A stretch of DNA of 64,000 bases, taken from contig UCJU01000025.1 in assembly GCA_900472925.1 (NCBI GenBank), forward strand, positions 1 to 64,000, read 5' to 3'. The position numbers and the translations under genes are program-made. This DNA comes from Hyphomicrobiales bacterium. GTDB lineage: Bacteria; Pseudomonadota; Alphaproteobacteria; Rhizobiales; Rhizobiaceae. Below the pieces are notes generated by a model that had not been told where the DNA came from, did not search any database, and saw nothing but the letters and a program-made list of their open reading frames with translations. Positions 28,370 to 38,406 of the stretch are shown piece by piece. Each line of letters opens with the position of its first letter. The first letter of the stretch is position 1.

Positions 28370-29783
28370 GCCGATTTCCGATCACGATCGCACTGATATT
28401 GTCCCTGACATTTTCGATCAATGCTTCCTGCATCAGCGCGTTGGCGCAATCATTGACCGGCGTGTCCTGCAAAATTTCTGCAACGACACGCTCTTTCAAC
28501 GCCTGCATCAGCGGGAAACTGCAGAGCAGCAAACGGTCGTGCAAGCCCCACTCTTCGCCGAAGGCATCCGGACGAAACTGCTGGGAAAGTCCCAGGCATT
28601 GTGACAGCTGTTTTTTCATGCCAACGATGACATGATCGCGCGACAGCATATGCATCGTGCCATCACGCAGCAGGTAGGCACGCGCATCGCCAGACCACAG
28701 GACGGTCAGCGTATTCTCAACCAGAGATGCGACGACCACGCTCGCCATCGGCCCCTGCGCTTCCTTCCCGAACTGGCGTGACAACAAAAGGCTGTTGACC
28801 GTCCCGAGTTTGCCTTTGATGTCCTGCGTGACAAACTCGGGCTGATCGCTGCCTGCAATGTCGGTCAGCGCGTTGGTCGTCAGCCGTGCGGCCTCGACCG
28901 CAGCATTGCCGTCTCCCACACCATCAGCGATAGCGAAAAGAGCAGGGCTCTTGGATACGAAAAGCGCATCGGCGTTGACGCTAAGACGCGTTCCCGGATG
29001 CGTGGCATAGCTGTAAATGAGTGGAGCGGGAGGTGTCTCATTCGCAGGTGGTTTCGGTGTGGCAACAGGCTTTGGCTGGGCCGCGGGCTTGATGTCGGTC
29101 GCGGGTTTTTCCGTGGGCTTCGGGCTCTGCTGTGTATCGCCCTCGTCTGGAGATGTCTGGTCGCGGAAGAGCCGCACGAAGTCAGTCGCTGCGGGCTTGC
29201 CTTCGAATTTCATTCCACGGGCGCGGCGCGTGTCGGCGTCGATATACCACCATAGGCTTGTCGGCCCGCCGGAACGGGTCGAAAGCTGGCCCTCGTCATC
29301 CTCGCCTTTCGGCTTGGGCATACGCAAGCGTTTGACCGCAGCCGTGAAGCGTTGCATATCGAAATCGGAAGTCATGGACGTTTCGGCCACTGCCTCTGCG
29401 GCCATGAACCAAGTATCATCCAGATACAGCGTTCTCGGGTGCTGGTTGAAGTCTGCCATTTGCGCCAGAATGACCAATGGATATTTACGGCCCACCCGGT
29501 CGCGGCTGGGCAGAAGGACACCGGCATAGGCGTTGCGACCCCAGATTCCCCGCTCAGTTATGAAGCGTAAGGGAGGGGACGATGTAAAGACGGAATTCCA
29601 ACGCGACGCAAAGACATCGGCACAGGCGTGCATCCCGGCTTGTACCCAGGCGTCGAGCGCGCCAATCAGATCGCGGTCCATGCCCTCGGAGATAAAATCG
29701 CCGTGGCTCTGGATCTTCCCGAAAAAGCCGATCCGATCGCTTTCGACTGCGGTTTTAACCGGGCTGGTGACTTGCTTTGCCAT
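28356..29783 (-). CDS. tagF-pppA: T6SS TagF-PppA fusion (regulator plus PP2C phosphatase)
   Basis: A two-domain protein of 475 residues. Residues 15-215 are a TagF domain (IGFFGKIQSHGDFISEG...; WGRNAYAGVLLPSRDRVGRKYPL), then a proline/lysine-rich linker, then a PP2C phosphatase (about 265-475) with FAIADGVGDG, SGDARAYLLRDG and a C-terminal VRDNISAIVI. TagF represses assembly post-translationally, and PppA reverses PpkA phosphorylation. In other bacteria these are separate genes; fusion is known from Agrobacterium. It is 82 bp after tssM. Confidence 0.9.
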   Translation of the reverse strand: MAKQVTSPVKTAVESDRIGFFGKIQSHGDFISEGMDRDLIGALDAWVQAGMHACADVFASRWNSVFTSSPPLRFITERGIWGRNAYAGVLLPSRDRVGRKYPLVILAQMADFNQHPRTLYLDDTWFMAAEAVAETSMTSDFDMQRFTAAVKRLRMPKPKGEDDEGQLSTRSGGPTSLWWYIDADTRRARGMKFEGKPAATDFVRLFRDQTSPDEGDTQQSPKPTEKPATDIKPAAQPKPVATPKPPANETPPAPLIYSYATHPGTRLSVNADALFVSKSPALFAIADGVGDGNAAVEAARLTTNALTDIAGSDQPEFVTQDIKGKLGTVNSLLLSRQFGKEAQGPMASVVVASLVENTLTVLWSGDARAYLLRDGTMHMLSRDHVIVGMKKQLSQCLGLSQQFRPDAFGEEWGLHDRLLLCSFPLMQALKERVVAEILQDTPVNDCANALMQEALIENVRDNISAIVIGNRLEQR

Positions 29784-29865
29784 CAGTCAGACGAGGCGGC
29801 TCTGCGATGCCGGTGCATTTTCATTGTCATCATCCCCTCCGTTGATCGCGACATTGGTCTGTCTC

Positions 29866-32800
29866 TCAGAATTGAGCAGGGCAGGTGAAGTTGGCCAGGG
29901 CATCCAGTCTGAATGGATTGAGCACCGAACCAAATTGGATATCGAACTCAGCCACCTGGCCACTATTTTCAAACCGAGCTCTTAACAAATCCCCTGCCTG
30001 ATTTTCGATTTTCGCATCATCGAACAGGCGGAACGGCGACCAGTCGCCATTCTCCGTTTTCGCCTGCTGCCAACCGCCAGGTTGGAAAGCGATGCGTGAA
30101 AGATTGGCGGAATTGCTTGCCGACGGCCAAGTGATGGATTTCGCCTGGACGGGACCATGATAATACACAACCCGCTCTCCTTCGATTTCCAGCATGACGG
30201 CACTTGATGCCTCGGTCAGCGATACCGGCTTCACATTGATCGAAACGGCCGGAACCTCGCTTCCGTTCGGAAAGAATGCGCGTAAGATCTTGTCGGCATT
30301 CTCGAATTGCGCAATGGCATCGCTCGGTATTCCGTTAGCGCCGAAGGTGCCCTTCCAGCCCCATGGGTTCGTCGTCCTGTCTACGAATGGTTCCATGCGC
30401 TGCTTGAAGAAGGTCTGGAACGTGCCCTTCGGTCCGAAAAGCCGCGTGAAATCCGCCATTGCAACATCTCTGGGGGATGCGCGGTCAAACGGATAACGAC
30501 CGGAAACGATGGAAGAACAAAGCGATGAGCCTTCCGCCGCCCAGAGGTCCGCTATTCGGCTACGCGCAGATTTCACAGCAAGCGAACCGACGTCGGCCGC
30601 AAGTCCGGCAACCCACACGTCGAGTGGTGCCGGAAGCTGGCGTGCCTCCTGCAACAGGTCCTGGTTGGCTTTCGTCAACTGGCTGTCCACATCGAACACC
30701 TTGGCCACCTCATCCGATGTGGTCGAGGATCGCGCGAGTTGCTCGTGCAAAGCCTTGATATCGGCCAGTAGCTGTTCAGAGGGCGAACCTGCTTCCTTGC
30801 TGCCATTGGCGCCACCACTGTTGGTCTGTTCGGATGGCCCCGACCCCTTCGCAGCCAGCATTTCGCGAAGTCGTGCGTAGGGATCAGCGGCATCGACGGT
30901 TGCCGAGAGGATCGCTGCGGTGTTGTCGCCGTCGGCTGTCGATGCCAGCGTCGTCAAGCTCGCGCCCGCATTGGGACGCAGGTCGGTCGCATCTGCGATG
31001 GACTTGGCGGCTTCGATGATGATGTTGCGATCATTCGCCAGAATGCGCGTCGTCTCGACCGCATCACCAAGGCTTTGCGAAGGCTTGATGCGAACATCGG
31101 TGAGAAGGTCGTTCCAGCGCTTTTCAAACCGGTCGAAATATATCTGGAGAGCCGCCTGCGCCACCGTTTCCACTGTCGCGCCACGAATGGCATCATCCGA
31201 GCCGCGTACCCAGGCTTCGGATAGCGCAACACGAGCGGCGTACGAGACCTGTGGGATAACAACACCGCGATAGCCATTGGCGGTAAACAGGCCTTCGATG
31301 CCATCTACCAGCGGCGCTTTACTTTCCCGTTCCACGGCGCGTTCGCCAAGTGGGCCAAATGCAGCCGAAGGGTTCCAGTTTGGAAGCTCACGTGCCTGCG
31401 GAAGGCCAGCCAGAATATCATAGGCACGTGCGCCGATAGCTTGGCCTCGGATCGTCTCGCGTGCTTTTGAAATCAATCTGGCGTCGAGTTCAATCGGGGC
31501 CAACACACCGCCTGCCAGGGCGCGGGCATGACGATTGAGAGCATCGCGCGCTGCGGCTCGGCCATCACCGGGATAGAGCGACGCGAACATGTCCTTCGAC
31601 TGAACGGTCATGAAGTCGCGATCAAGGTTGCCGAGACCGCCAAGCATACCGTACAGCTTCAGCGAGTTGAACGTGCGCGTGACATCGCTCTCATCCTGCA
31701 ACTGCTTTTGCAACTGGACGATCATGCGTGGCAACAGCAGCGCATTCAGCGCCCGCTGATAGGCATCGCGCTGTCGTCCTGCGATCTTTTCCTCCTGGTC
31801 GAGCCCGAAACCGACGTTCCACACCCGATCTTTTGCAAAGCCGGAATTCACGTCGCGCAGATTGTCGAGGGCTGGAAGAATGCGCAGAAAATCCGCATCC
31901 GAGACGTTGCGAACCTGAATACCCTGAACAAGCTGCTGATAGGCGTTCAGCTTACGGTCAGCCTCCGCCAATGCCTGCGTGTTAGAGAAATAGGTCAATA
32001 TCCAACCGGTGAAGACGATTGCGACTACAGCCACGGACAAACCATAGGCAATGCGCCGTACCAGAAGCTGCCGACCGGACAGGCGCTTGTCACGCATGAC
32101 CAGCGCTGCTTCGGGAAAAATGACCTCCTTGAAAAGACGCACGAGGAAGTAGCTGCGATGCGCGCGGGGTGCCGTCGTCCCAGCTTCCGCCTGTGTGCCG
32201 GAAGCAAAGTAGACACCGCGAAGCAGGGGCGCTTCGATCAGCGGCGAGCTGGCGCAGAGCTCACTCAACGCCTCATGCAAGCGGTCCTTGAGCTTGGAAA
32301 GTTCGGCAGGGAAGCGGAAAATGCGCCCGCGTATTTCGGCATTCTGTTCCTGCTGCAAACGCTCGATCAGCATCGCATCGACACGCTGTTGCAACAGCTC
32401 GAATTCTTCGAGAAAGCGCTGCGGCAGGTCCTGAGCGGAATAACTTTCGTCCAGCTTGAACGTGGTTCCCCAGACCTGATGGCGATCCGTCTTGTTGAAA
32501 CCATCGAAGAATTCGATGAAGCCGTCCAGAAGGTCCGCTTTCGTCAGCACGACATAAACCGGCACGCGGGCGTGCAGGTATTCGTCGAGCTCCGACAATC
32601 GCCGCCGGATGGAGCGAAGCTCGTGGCGCTGCTCTTCCGGATCACGCGTCAAAAGGTCGTGAATGGACAGGGTTACGAGCGCACCGTTGATCGGCTGCGA
32701 TCGACGATAGCGACGCAGGAGGTTGAGGAAGCCTTCCCAGCCCGCCTTGGACGAGCCATCGAGGTCATCCTGCGTGGTATAGCGGCCTGCGGTATCGATA

Positions 32801-33357
32801 AGGATGGCCTCATCGGTGAACCACCAATTGCAGTTTCGCGTACCCCCAATGCCCTTCACCGCACTCTCGCCTAAGGCATCGCCAAGCGGAAATTGGAGGC
32901 CGGAATTGGTTAGAGCCGTCGTTTTGCCGGAACCGGGAGCGCCGAAGATGACATACCAGGGCAGATCATAGATATAGCCGAACCGCTTCTTGGTAACCCG
33001 GCGCAACAGGGCAAGCGCTTCTTTCAGCCGGGTTTGTATTTCGCCAACCTCGGCATTCCTGTTGTTCAGGGCTTCCTGCTCGATGCTATCTACAAGTTCC
33101 TTGTCCTGTTTGCGAGCGCGGTATGCCGTAACGACGATATAGACCACCCAGATCAGCAAGATGATGCCAATGGCGATCACGCGCGCCTGTGTCGTTCCAA
33201 ACGGTTTGAACGAACCGAAGGCAACCAGATATCCGTAAAACCAGATGACGACGCAGAGGGCCACGGCCCATAGCAAGGAAATGAACCGTCTGCCGATGAG
33301 GGCCGCATAGCTATCGACATATGACCGGATCGTATAAAAATAACTCAGCGGATTCAT
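29866..33357 (-). CDS. tssM: T6SS inner-membrane protein TssM (IcmF)
   Basis: Core membrane-complex protein of 1163 residues, normal for the family. Two N-terminal helices (SLLWAVALCVVIWFYGYLVAF; VIAIGIILLIWVVYIVV) enclose a short loop, followed by a cytoplasmic NTPase domain with Walker A GAPGSGKTT (near residue 137), then a third helix (VAIVFTGWILTYF) and a long periplasmic IcmF/DUF1215-type region. The Walker A site is intact; ATP use by TssM has been reported in A. tumefaciens. It overlaps tssL by 4 bp. No TssJ lipoprotein gene, its usual partner, is present in the cluster. Confidence 0.95.
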   Translation of the reverse strand: MNPLSYFYTIRSYVDSYAALIGRRFISLLWAVALCVVIWFYGYLVAFGSFKPFGTTQARVIAIGIILLIWVVYIVVTAYRARKQDKELVDSIEQEALNNRNAEVGEIQTRLKEALALLRRVTKKRFGYIYDLPWYVIFGAPGSGKTTALTNSGLQFPLGDALGESAVKGIGGTRNCNWWFTDEAILIDTAGRYTTQDDLDGSSKAGWEGFLNLLRRYRRSQPINGALVTLSIHDLLTRDPEEQRHELRSIRRRLSELDEYLHARVPVYVVLTKADLLDGFIEFFDGFNKTDRHQVWGTTFKLDESYSAQDLPQRFLEEFELLQQRVDAMLIERLQQEQNAEIRGRIFRFPAELSKLKDRLHEALSELCASSPLIEAPLLRGVYFASGTQAEAGTTAPRAHRSYFLVRLFKEVIFPEAALVMRDKRLSGRQLLVRRIAYGLSVAVVAIVFTGWILTYFSNTQALAEADRKLNAYQQLVQGIQVRNVSDADFLRILPALDNLRDVNSGFAKDRVWNVGFGLDQEEKIAGRQRDAYQRALNALLLPRMIVQLQKQLQDESDVTRTFNSLKLYGMLGGLGNLDRDFMTVQSKDMFASLYPGDGRAAARDALNRHARALAGGVLAPIELDARLISKARETIRGQAIGARAYDILAGLPQARELPNWNPSAAFGPLGERAVERESKAPLVDGIEGLFTANGYRGVVIPQVSYAARVALSEAWVRGSDDAIRGATVETVAQAALQIYFDRFEKRWNDLLTDVRIKPSQSLGDAVETTRILANDRNIIIEAAKSIADATDLRPNAGASLTTLASTADGDNTAAILSATVDAADPYARLREMLAAKGSGPSEQTNSGGANGSKEAGSPSEQLLADIKALHEQLARSSTTSDEVAKVFDVDSQLTKANQDLLQEARQLPAPLDVWVAGLAADVGSLAVKSARSRIADLWAAEGSSLCSSIVSGRYPFDRASPRDVAMADFTRLFGPKGTFQTFFKQRMEPFVDRTTNPWGWKGTFGANGIPSDAIAQFENADKILRAFFPNGSEVPAVSINVKPVSLTEASSAVMLEIEGERVVYYHGPVQAKSITWPSASNSANLSRIAFQPGGWQQAKTENGDWSPFRLFDDAKIENQAGDLLRARFENSGQVAEFDIQFGSVLNPFRLDALANFTCPAQF

Positions 33358-34865
33358 TGCTGGGCCTCACCTGGTTGCTGTCCGGTTGTCGTTGTTATCG
33401 TGGGCGAAAGAATACCCGCTTCGCTCAGTTGTTCGCCTGGATTGGTCAGCACCATGATCTCTGTTCTGCGGTTTTTCTCCCGCCCTTCCGCCGTATTGTT
33501 GTCGGCAATCGGATCACTGTCGGCACGGCCCTCCGTCAGGATGGCTTCGGGGCCGGTAAAGTTTGAGAGAATATCGCCGACTGCCTTGGCGCGTGCTTCC
33601 GAAAGATGCCAGTTCGATGGGAACTCGATCGTCTTGATAGGTACATTGTCCGTGTAACCGATAACAACAGCGCGGAATTTGTCGGCAGCAAGTGCGCCGC
33701 CGATGCGCTGGATGAGATCACGGAATTGCGGGCTGACATCGGCACTGCCGACATTGAACAGGCCGGAATTGTTGATACGCACACGAAGGCGCCCGTTTAC
33801 ATTTGCCAGCGTTACCAGGTTTCTTTGAACCTCCGGCTGAAGGAACGCCATCAGATTATCAAGTCGGGTCGGTTTGGGTGTTTCAACGACCTTTGGTTGC
33901 TCCACTTTCGGCTCTTCGACCTTAACCGGTGGTGTTTCAGGCGGGGCAGGTGGCGTTGTGATCAGCACACTCGGCGTGTCCGTCGGCGGTAGAGATGCCA
34001 GCCGCTCGAAGGTGGTATCGGAAGCGCTGTTCAAAGACAGAGTGAAGAACAGGTAGCCAAAGGCAAACGCCAACGCGATCAGCGACAGCAACGTCCACAG
34101 CGCCGCCATGGTGCGCAGAGGCGTGTGCCGCGCCTCGACACCCTGCCAATGCGGAGACAACTCACGTTCGAATACGCCGTATTGGCCGATCAATGTTTTA
34201 TAAAGACTGTCGCGAATGCGGGAGAGCTCCAGCGCGCCCTTTGGCGACACGCGGGTGCGCCCCTCGAAGGCCAGGGATAGGCAGAGGTAGAGCAGCAGGA
34301 GAAGATCTTTGTTGGCACCTGGAGATTGATGAAAATGGTCGAGAATATCAAAAACGCGGTCACCACCTGTGACGTCATTGTGGAAGGTGGAAACGAGGCC
34401 GGAACGTGCCCAGCCGGCCCGGACGCCCCAGGGCTTGCTCAAGATGACATCGTCTACGGTCGCGCAGACCACGTAGTGGGCGGCTCTGGCGCGTTCGGGG
34501 CTGATCCGCGCTGACGCAAGATCGCGCTCGTAACGGGTGATGGCTTCCATGCAGGCGCGCCGCAGATGTTCTGGGTCCGGCTCTGCATCGCTGAAGCGCA
34601 AAACATGCGCGAGGTTCAGAAGGGGCGCTGCAGACTGCACCAGTGTCGGCACCTCTTCGCCGCCGAAGCGAAAATTGGACAGCAACGTATCTATGGGCAG
34701 CGAACTGTCGCTGCGTCCCGCACGGGCCGGCACCACGTCGGTTTCGATGATGTCATCGAGAATGGCCGCCATGTTGCGAGCGTTTTTGTTTCGAAGCCGG
34801 CTTTCGTCGGTGATCTCGACCACTGTCGGCAAATCCTGCCATGAAGAGGGCTTGTCGTTGCTCAT
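33354..34865 (-). CDS. tssL: T6SS TssL with C-terminal OmpA-like domain
   Basis: Membrane-complex protein of 503 residues. The DotU domain occupies about 60-270, one helix follows (TLLSLIALAFAFGYLFFTL), then a Pro/Glu/Lys-rich periplasmic linker and an OmpA-like peptidoglycan-binding domain (GYTDNVPIK...NTAEGREKNRRTEIMV). Residue 14 is Thr in the sequence DLPTVVEIT, matching the phosphothreonine known from A. tumefaciens TssL. The ATG at 34865 shares ATGA with the tssK stop. The built-in peptidoglycan anchor may substitute for a separate TagL, and possibly for TssJ-dependent anchoring. Confidence 0.94.
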   Translation of the reverse strand: MSNDKPSSWQDLPTVVEITDESRLRNKNARNMAAILDDIIETDVVPARAGRSDSSLPIDTLLSNFRFGGEEVPTLVQSAAPLLNLAHVLRFSDAEPDPEHLRRACMEAITRYERDLASARISPERARAAHYVVCATVDDVILSKPWGVRAGWARSGLVSTFHNDVTGGDRVFDILDHFHQSPGANKDLLLLLYLCLSLAFEGRTRVSPKGALELSRIRDSLYKTLIGQYGVFERELSPHWQGVEARHTPLRTMAALWTLLSLIALAFAFGYLFFTLSLNSASDTTFERLASLPPTDTPSVLITTPPAPPETPPVKVEEPKVEQPKVVETPKPTRLDNLMAFLQPEVQRNLVTLANVNGRLRVRINNSGLFNVGSADVSPQFRDLIQRIGGALAADKFRAVVIGYTDNVPIKTIEFPSNWHLSEARAKAVGDILSNFTGPEAILTEGRADSDPIADNNTAEGREKNRRTEIMVLTNPGEQLSEAGILSPTITTTTGQQPGEAQQ

Positions 34866-36202
34866 TCGCGTAATGCCCACATTTCCATCTCAAGGCCGGG
34901 GAATTCACCCGCGAGATGCAGCGCGATGGCGCCGGAGGTTTCAAGCTGCTTCCAAAGAGGTGACTTGGTGTCGATCTCGAAGTAAATCGTGCCGGATCGA
35001 TAAGGGAGCTGGCGCGGAAGAACCGGCAGCGAGCGTACGGGAATTCCCGGAAGCGCCACATTGACCAGTTCGGAAATCCGCTCCACCGGCCCGACCTTGA
35101 TCTGAGCTGGCAGCTTGCGGCGAATATCTTCGGCGGACATATCGGCGCGCACGGCCAAAACAAAGCCGGAGTCGCGCAGCAGCGTTCTGTCGTGAATGGT
35201 GCCGACACGCACGCCGTGTCTGCGCTCCACCAGTTCGATGGCGACAGCCGCCTGCTCCAGAACCGCAGAAAGAGATGTCCGCAGGTCGTCGAAGACGGCT
35301 GCAAAGCTTGCTTTCAGGTCATCATGGCGATAGGGCGGAAAATCCGTCGCGCGCTTTTTATCGGTCGTGAAGGTGGCCAGTTCTCCGGCCAGCTGAAGGC
35401 AGTCCTCGTAAAACCGGATGGGGTGAAACCGTGTGGCATTGGCGGAAAGATGGGCCAGCAGCGGATCGGCACGATTGAGGATTTGCAGCAGAAAATAATC
35501 GCCAACTTCTGCGGTGCCGCGAATGGTTGGATCCCCGATCCGTTCGGAGATTGCCTGCGCCCGGTGGCGAACGATACCGAGAAGCTCTGTCAGCAATTCG
35601 GAAAGGCGTGATGAGGCTGCGCAATTGAGAATCGGCGGAATGAAATCAGGATCGAGAATAACCGCCCGGTCGGAACGAACTTCTATAACCCGCGCCAGCC
35701 CGATGAGGTCGTAGCCGGAAAGATCGTCGCCGGTTTTGAGAAACTTGAGGCTCAGGCGCCCGACTTCGATAGGGGCGATGAAATCGGTATCCACATTTGC
35801 GTCTGACACCTCATATGTGGTCGCTACGACGCGCACGCTGTTGCTATCAGCCTTGGCACTGCTGGACATGTCGGCCTTGCCGGGCTGGCGGGCCGGTAGG
35901 GCCAGATAGACGATTGCGTTCTTGACACCTTCATCCAGATCCAGCGGCGGCGGCAGATCGGAGTCCTCAGGTGCTTCGAATGGCGTTCCATCCGGCAATA
36001 TGCCCCGCAGGTTCGATAGCGCGAACTGGCCGATAGCCAATGCGCTTCGATCGATGCCGATTTCCGCGACGCCCCAGGGATAGGGTGACAGGTTGCGCGT
36101 GGTGTTGCGGACCAGCCGCTCCGTCCAACGGTCCGACTGCTGAAAATGTTGAACGCGAAGGAACATGCCCTCGCTCCAGGCAACCCGGTTTTCATGCCTC
36201 AT
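34862..36202 (-). CDS. tssK: T6SS baseplate protein TssK
   Basis: Baseplate adaptor of 446 residues that links the TssEFG wedges to the membrane complex. The N-terminus MRHENRVAWSEGMFLRVQHFQQSDRW is diagnostic for TssK, and the shoulder and head regions follow (KVGPVERISELVNVALPGIPVRSLPVLPRQLPYRSGTIYFEID). It overlaps fha by 11 bp and tssL by 4 bp. Confidence 0.95.
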   Translation of the reverse strand: MRHENRVAWSEGMFLRVQHFQQSDRWTERLVRNTTRNLSPYPWGVAEIGIDRSALAIGQFALSNLRGILPDGTPFEAPEDSDLPPPLDLDEGVKNAIVYLALPARQPGKADMSSSAKADSNSVRVVATTYEVSDANVDTDFIAPIEVGRLSLKFLKTGDDLSGYDLIGLARVIEVRSDRAVILDPDFIPPILNCAASSRLSELLTELLGIVRHRAQAISERIGDPTIRGTAEVGDYFLLQILNRADPLLAHLSANATRFHPIRFYEDCLQLAGELATFTTDKKRATDFPPYRHDDLKASFAAVFDDLRTSLSAVLEQAAVAIELVERRHGVRVGTIHDRTLLRDSGFVLAVRADMSAEDIRRKLPAQIKVGPVERISELVNVALPGIPVRSLPVLPRQLPYRSGTIYFEIDTKSPLWKQLETSGAIALHLAGEFPGLEMEMWALRE

Positions 36203-37388
36203 TTTGTCTGCTTACCCCCTTGGTATCTGTTTGAAGCGCTTCGTCGGGCGCAGCCTCGCCCCGTGCCGCGCGCTGAAGAAACTCTCGGACCGGCATTGGA
36301 CGGCCATCGTCTTCGAAGTGCTTTTTGAATGTGGACCAGTAATCGGTCCTCTGGATCAGAGCTCGCCATTCTTTGCGGGCAATCTTGTCGCGCCAGTCGT
36401 TTTGGGCATCGGCCTTGGCTTCGATCAAACGCGGTTCGAGCTTTTGCGTGCAGGTTCTGATCAGAGTTTCCAGCGACGATGACAGCAGTCGTTGCTGGCG
36501 AATGAGGCCTTCAAGCCGTGCCCGTGCAGATGTTTCATGGGTTTCAGCGCCGATGGCCGTCTGGTCGATGTCGAGGATAGCCAGACATTCGGCGCTTTCC
36601 TTTTCCATCTCAAGCAAGAGGTCGTCAATCGGATCGCTGGCCGGGTGTACGGGCGCAGTTTTCAGTTCTACCTCAGTCTCCTCGTCGTCCCCGCCCATAA
36701 AGACAGCGTCGAAATCCTCGACGGGAGCCTTTTTCGAAGGTCTGGAAACCAACACCGGAATGTTCATCGCATCGGTATGTTCGTGCTTGGAGCTCTCGAC
36801 CGGCTCTTCGTTCCAGTCATTGGGCAAAACGGTGCCGACACCGGCAGTGGACGGAGGAGCGTTCCAGCCCACCTCGACATTCCGGGAAATCGACTTAGAT
36901 TTCTTGCCGGCCAGGTTGGATGCCGTGTCCGGCCAGTCATGATTGGAGGCCCCACCGGCAATGACGCCGCGCGCCGAGCGGCCATTTGGCGCGATATCGG
37001 CAAGAATGGCAGATATCGTCATATGCTCATCGCTGACGCGAAGCGAACTCTCAGGATCACCGTATTCCAGCTCAGCCTCGCCGCTGATGATGACCTCGAA
37101 CGTTTGTCCGCCGATGCCGATCTGCGAGCCATTTTGCAGGCGGACCGTTTCACCCTCCAGCAAAAGGCGACCATCAACCTGCGTGCCGTTTGCGCTTTGG
37201 TCGGTGATGGAAAAGCCCTCGCGGTCGCAGCTCAACGTACAATGTTGTTTGGAAACCCGGCGCGCGTCATCATTGACCTGCCAGTCGCAATCGGTGGAGC
37301 GCCCGATCACCCGTCTACCCTGCTCGAAGCTCCACTGATTGTGCTTCAGACTTCCGTTGACCTGCTTTTCTTTCAGAACAAGTTTCAT
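36192..37388 (-). CDS. fha: T6SS FHA-domain protein Fha
   Basis: Forkhead-associated protein of 398 residues. Residues 20-110 are the FHA domain with GRSTDCDWQV and the phosphopeptide-contacting RRVSKQHCTLS and SANGTQVDG. The middle is low-complexity and acidic; the last 100 residues (LEGLIRQQRLLSSSLETLIRTC...) form a TagC-like helical C-terminal region. In A. tumefaciens Fha reads phosphorylated TssL. It sits 10 bp after tssG and overlaps tssK. Confidence 0.92.
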   Translation of the reverse strand: MKLVLKEKQVNGSLKHNQWSFEQGRRVIGRSTDCDWQVNDDARRVSKQHCTLSCDREGFSITDQSANGTQVDGRLLLEGETVRLQNGSQIGIGGQTFEVIISGEAELEYGDPESSLRVSDEHMTISAILADIAPNGRSARGVIAGGASNHDWPDTASNLAGKKSKSISRNVEVGWNAPPSTAGVGTVLPNDWNEEPVESSKHEHTDAMNIPVLVSRPSKKAPVEDFDAVFMGGDDEETEVELKTAPVHPASDPIDDLLLEMEKESAECLAILDIDQTAIGAETHETSARARLEGLIRQQRLLSSSLETLIRTCTQKLEPRLIEAKADAQNDWRDKIARKEWRALIQRTDYWSTFKKHFEDDGRPMPVREFLQRAARGEAAPDEALQTDTKGVSRQNEA

Positions 37389-37398
37389 TGTATCGTCC

Positions 37399-38397
37399 TC
37401 ACGCTGAAAGGACCGAGCCTTCGCGCTCGGTCACGATTGCGTCGGTGCTATCTTTTGCAGCAGGGGCAAGGCGTGCCCAGCTGTTCCATCCCAGCCGTGC
37501 AGGAGCATCTTTTTGACCCAGTTGGCAAAAAGGCACATCCTCTTTTTTCAAAATGACTTGAACGTCGAACTCGAAAGCGCTTCCGACGAAAAGCCGTGTG
37601 ACGGCGAAAATTTCTGCGAGCCGCTTCGACCCAGGCGTCAGTGCAAGGTAATCCGCATAACCGACAGGGCCAAGCACGATCCGGAAGCCACCGCCGAAGT
37701 CCTCGATGGCACTTCCGGCGGTGACATTCTGGCCAAGCCGCAAACCGCCGGGTTGCCCCATCCTGCTTTGTTCGTGCACCGGAAGCGGCACCCAGCGTCT
37801 GCGAAATTGCTCGATGGTGACGTCGAGGCCTGTGAATTCACACAGCATCGAAGCCAAGGCCGTCGCGTTGCGGTTGCGATTGGCCAGCAGACCGCTGAAC
37901 CGCAGCAGGACATCCTCCTTCACGCCCACCTTCGCGCTGAGGCCCGCGGTGCCGAAGCCGGTGAGAGAAAGCAACGTCTTGCGAAAGGCGTTGTTTTCGT
38001 GGTTCGGCGTCCAGCGCAGCCCGCGCGCCAAGCGGTATTTCTCAGTCGCAGACACGAAGAGCTCGCTAAATCGGGCGGCGAACAGATTAAAGAAACTGGT
38101 CAACGCCTTGGAACGATTGCGTTCTTCACGCTGCTGCAATTCGCTGTAGCTTGGTGGCAATGATCCAAGCGGTCCGATGATAGGGGCGAAAGCGGAGCGC
38201 AGTTCTGCTTTGCCATTCTTGCCGCGATAGCCGCTGATCGCGACTGGCGTCGGGCGTGCGCCACTGTGGGAACCAATGGTCAAATCATCCTGCTGCACAA
38301 GATGTTGTGCCACGCGAAATGCCGTCGCAGGATCGAAGCTGCCGGGATCGCTTTCCAGAAGTGCTGCTTGTTTTTCACGCATGGCCTGAGACTGCAT
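37399..38397 (-). CDS. tssG: T6SS baseplate protein TssG
   Basis: Baseplate wedge protein of 332 residues. Typical segments are DPATAFRVAQHLVQQ, IGPLGSLPPSYSELQQRE, FFNLFAARFSELFVSATEKYRLARG and RLGQNVTAGSAIEDFGGGFRIVLGPVGYADYLALTPG. It carries AGGAG eleven bases before its ATG and follows tssF by 9 bp. Confidence 0.94.
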   Translation of the reverse strand: MQSQAMREKQAALLESDPGSFDPATAFRVAQHLVQQDDLTIGSHSGARPTPVAISGYRGKNGKAELRSAFAPIIGPLGSLPPSYSELQQREERNRSKALTSFFNLFAARFSELFVSATEKYRLARGLRWTPNHENNAFRKTLLSLTGFGTAGLSAKVGVKEDVLLRFSGLLANRNRNATALASMLCEFTGLDVTIEQFRRRWVPLPVHEQSRMGQPGGLRLGQNVTAGSAIEDFGGGFRIVLGPVGYADYLALTPGSKRLAEIFAVTRLFVGSAFEFDVQVILKKEDVPFCQLGQKDAPARLGWNSWARLAPAAKDSTDAIVTEREGSVLSA

Positions 38398-38406
38398 CGC
38401 GAACTC

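Noticed and set aside
31528-32874. 448-codon plus-strand frame inside tssM
   Set aside because: Antisense to the NTPase and membrane parts of TssM, whose motifs are intact on the other strand.
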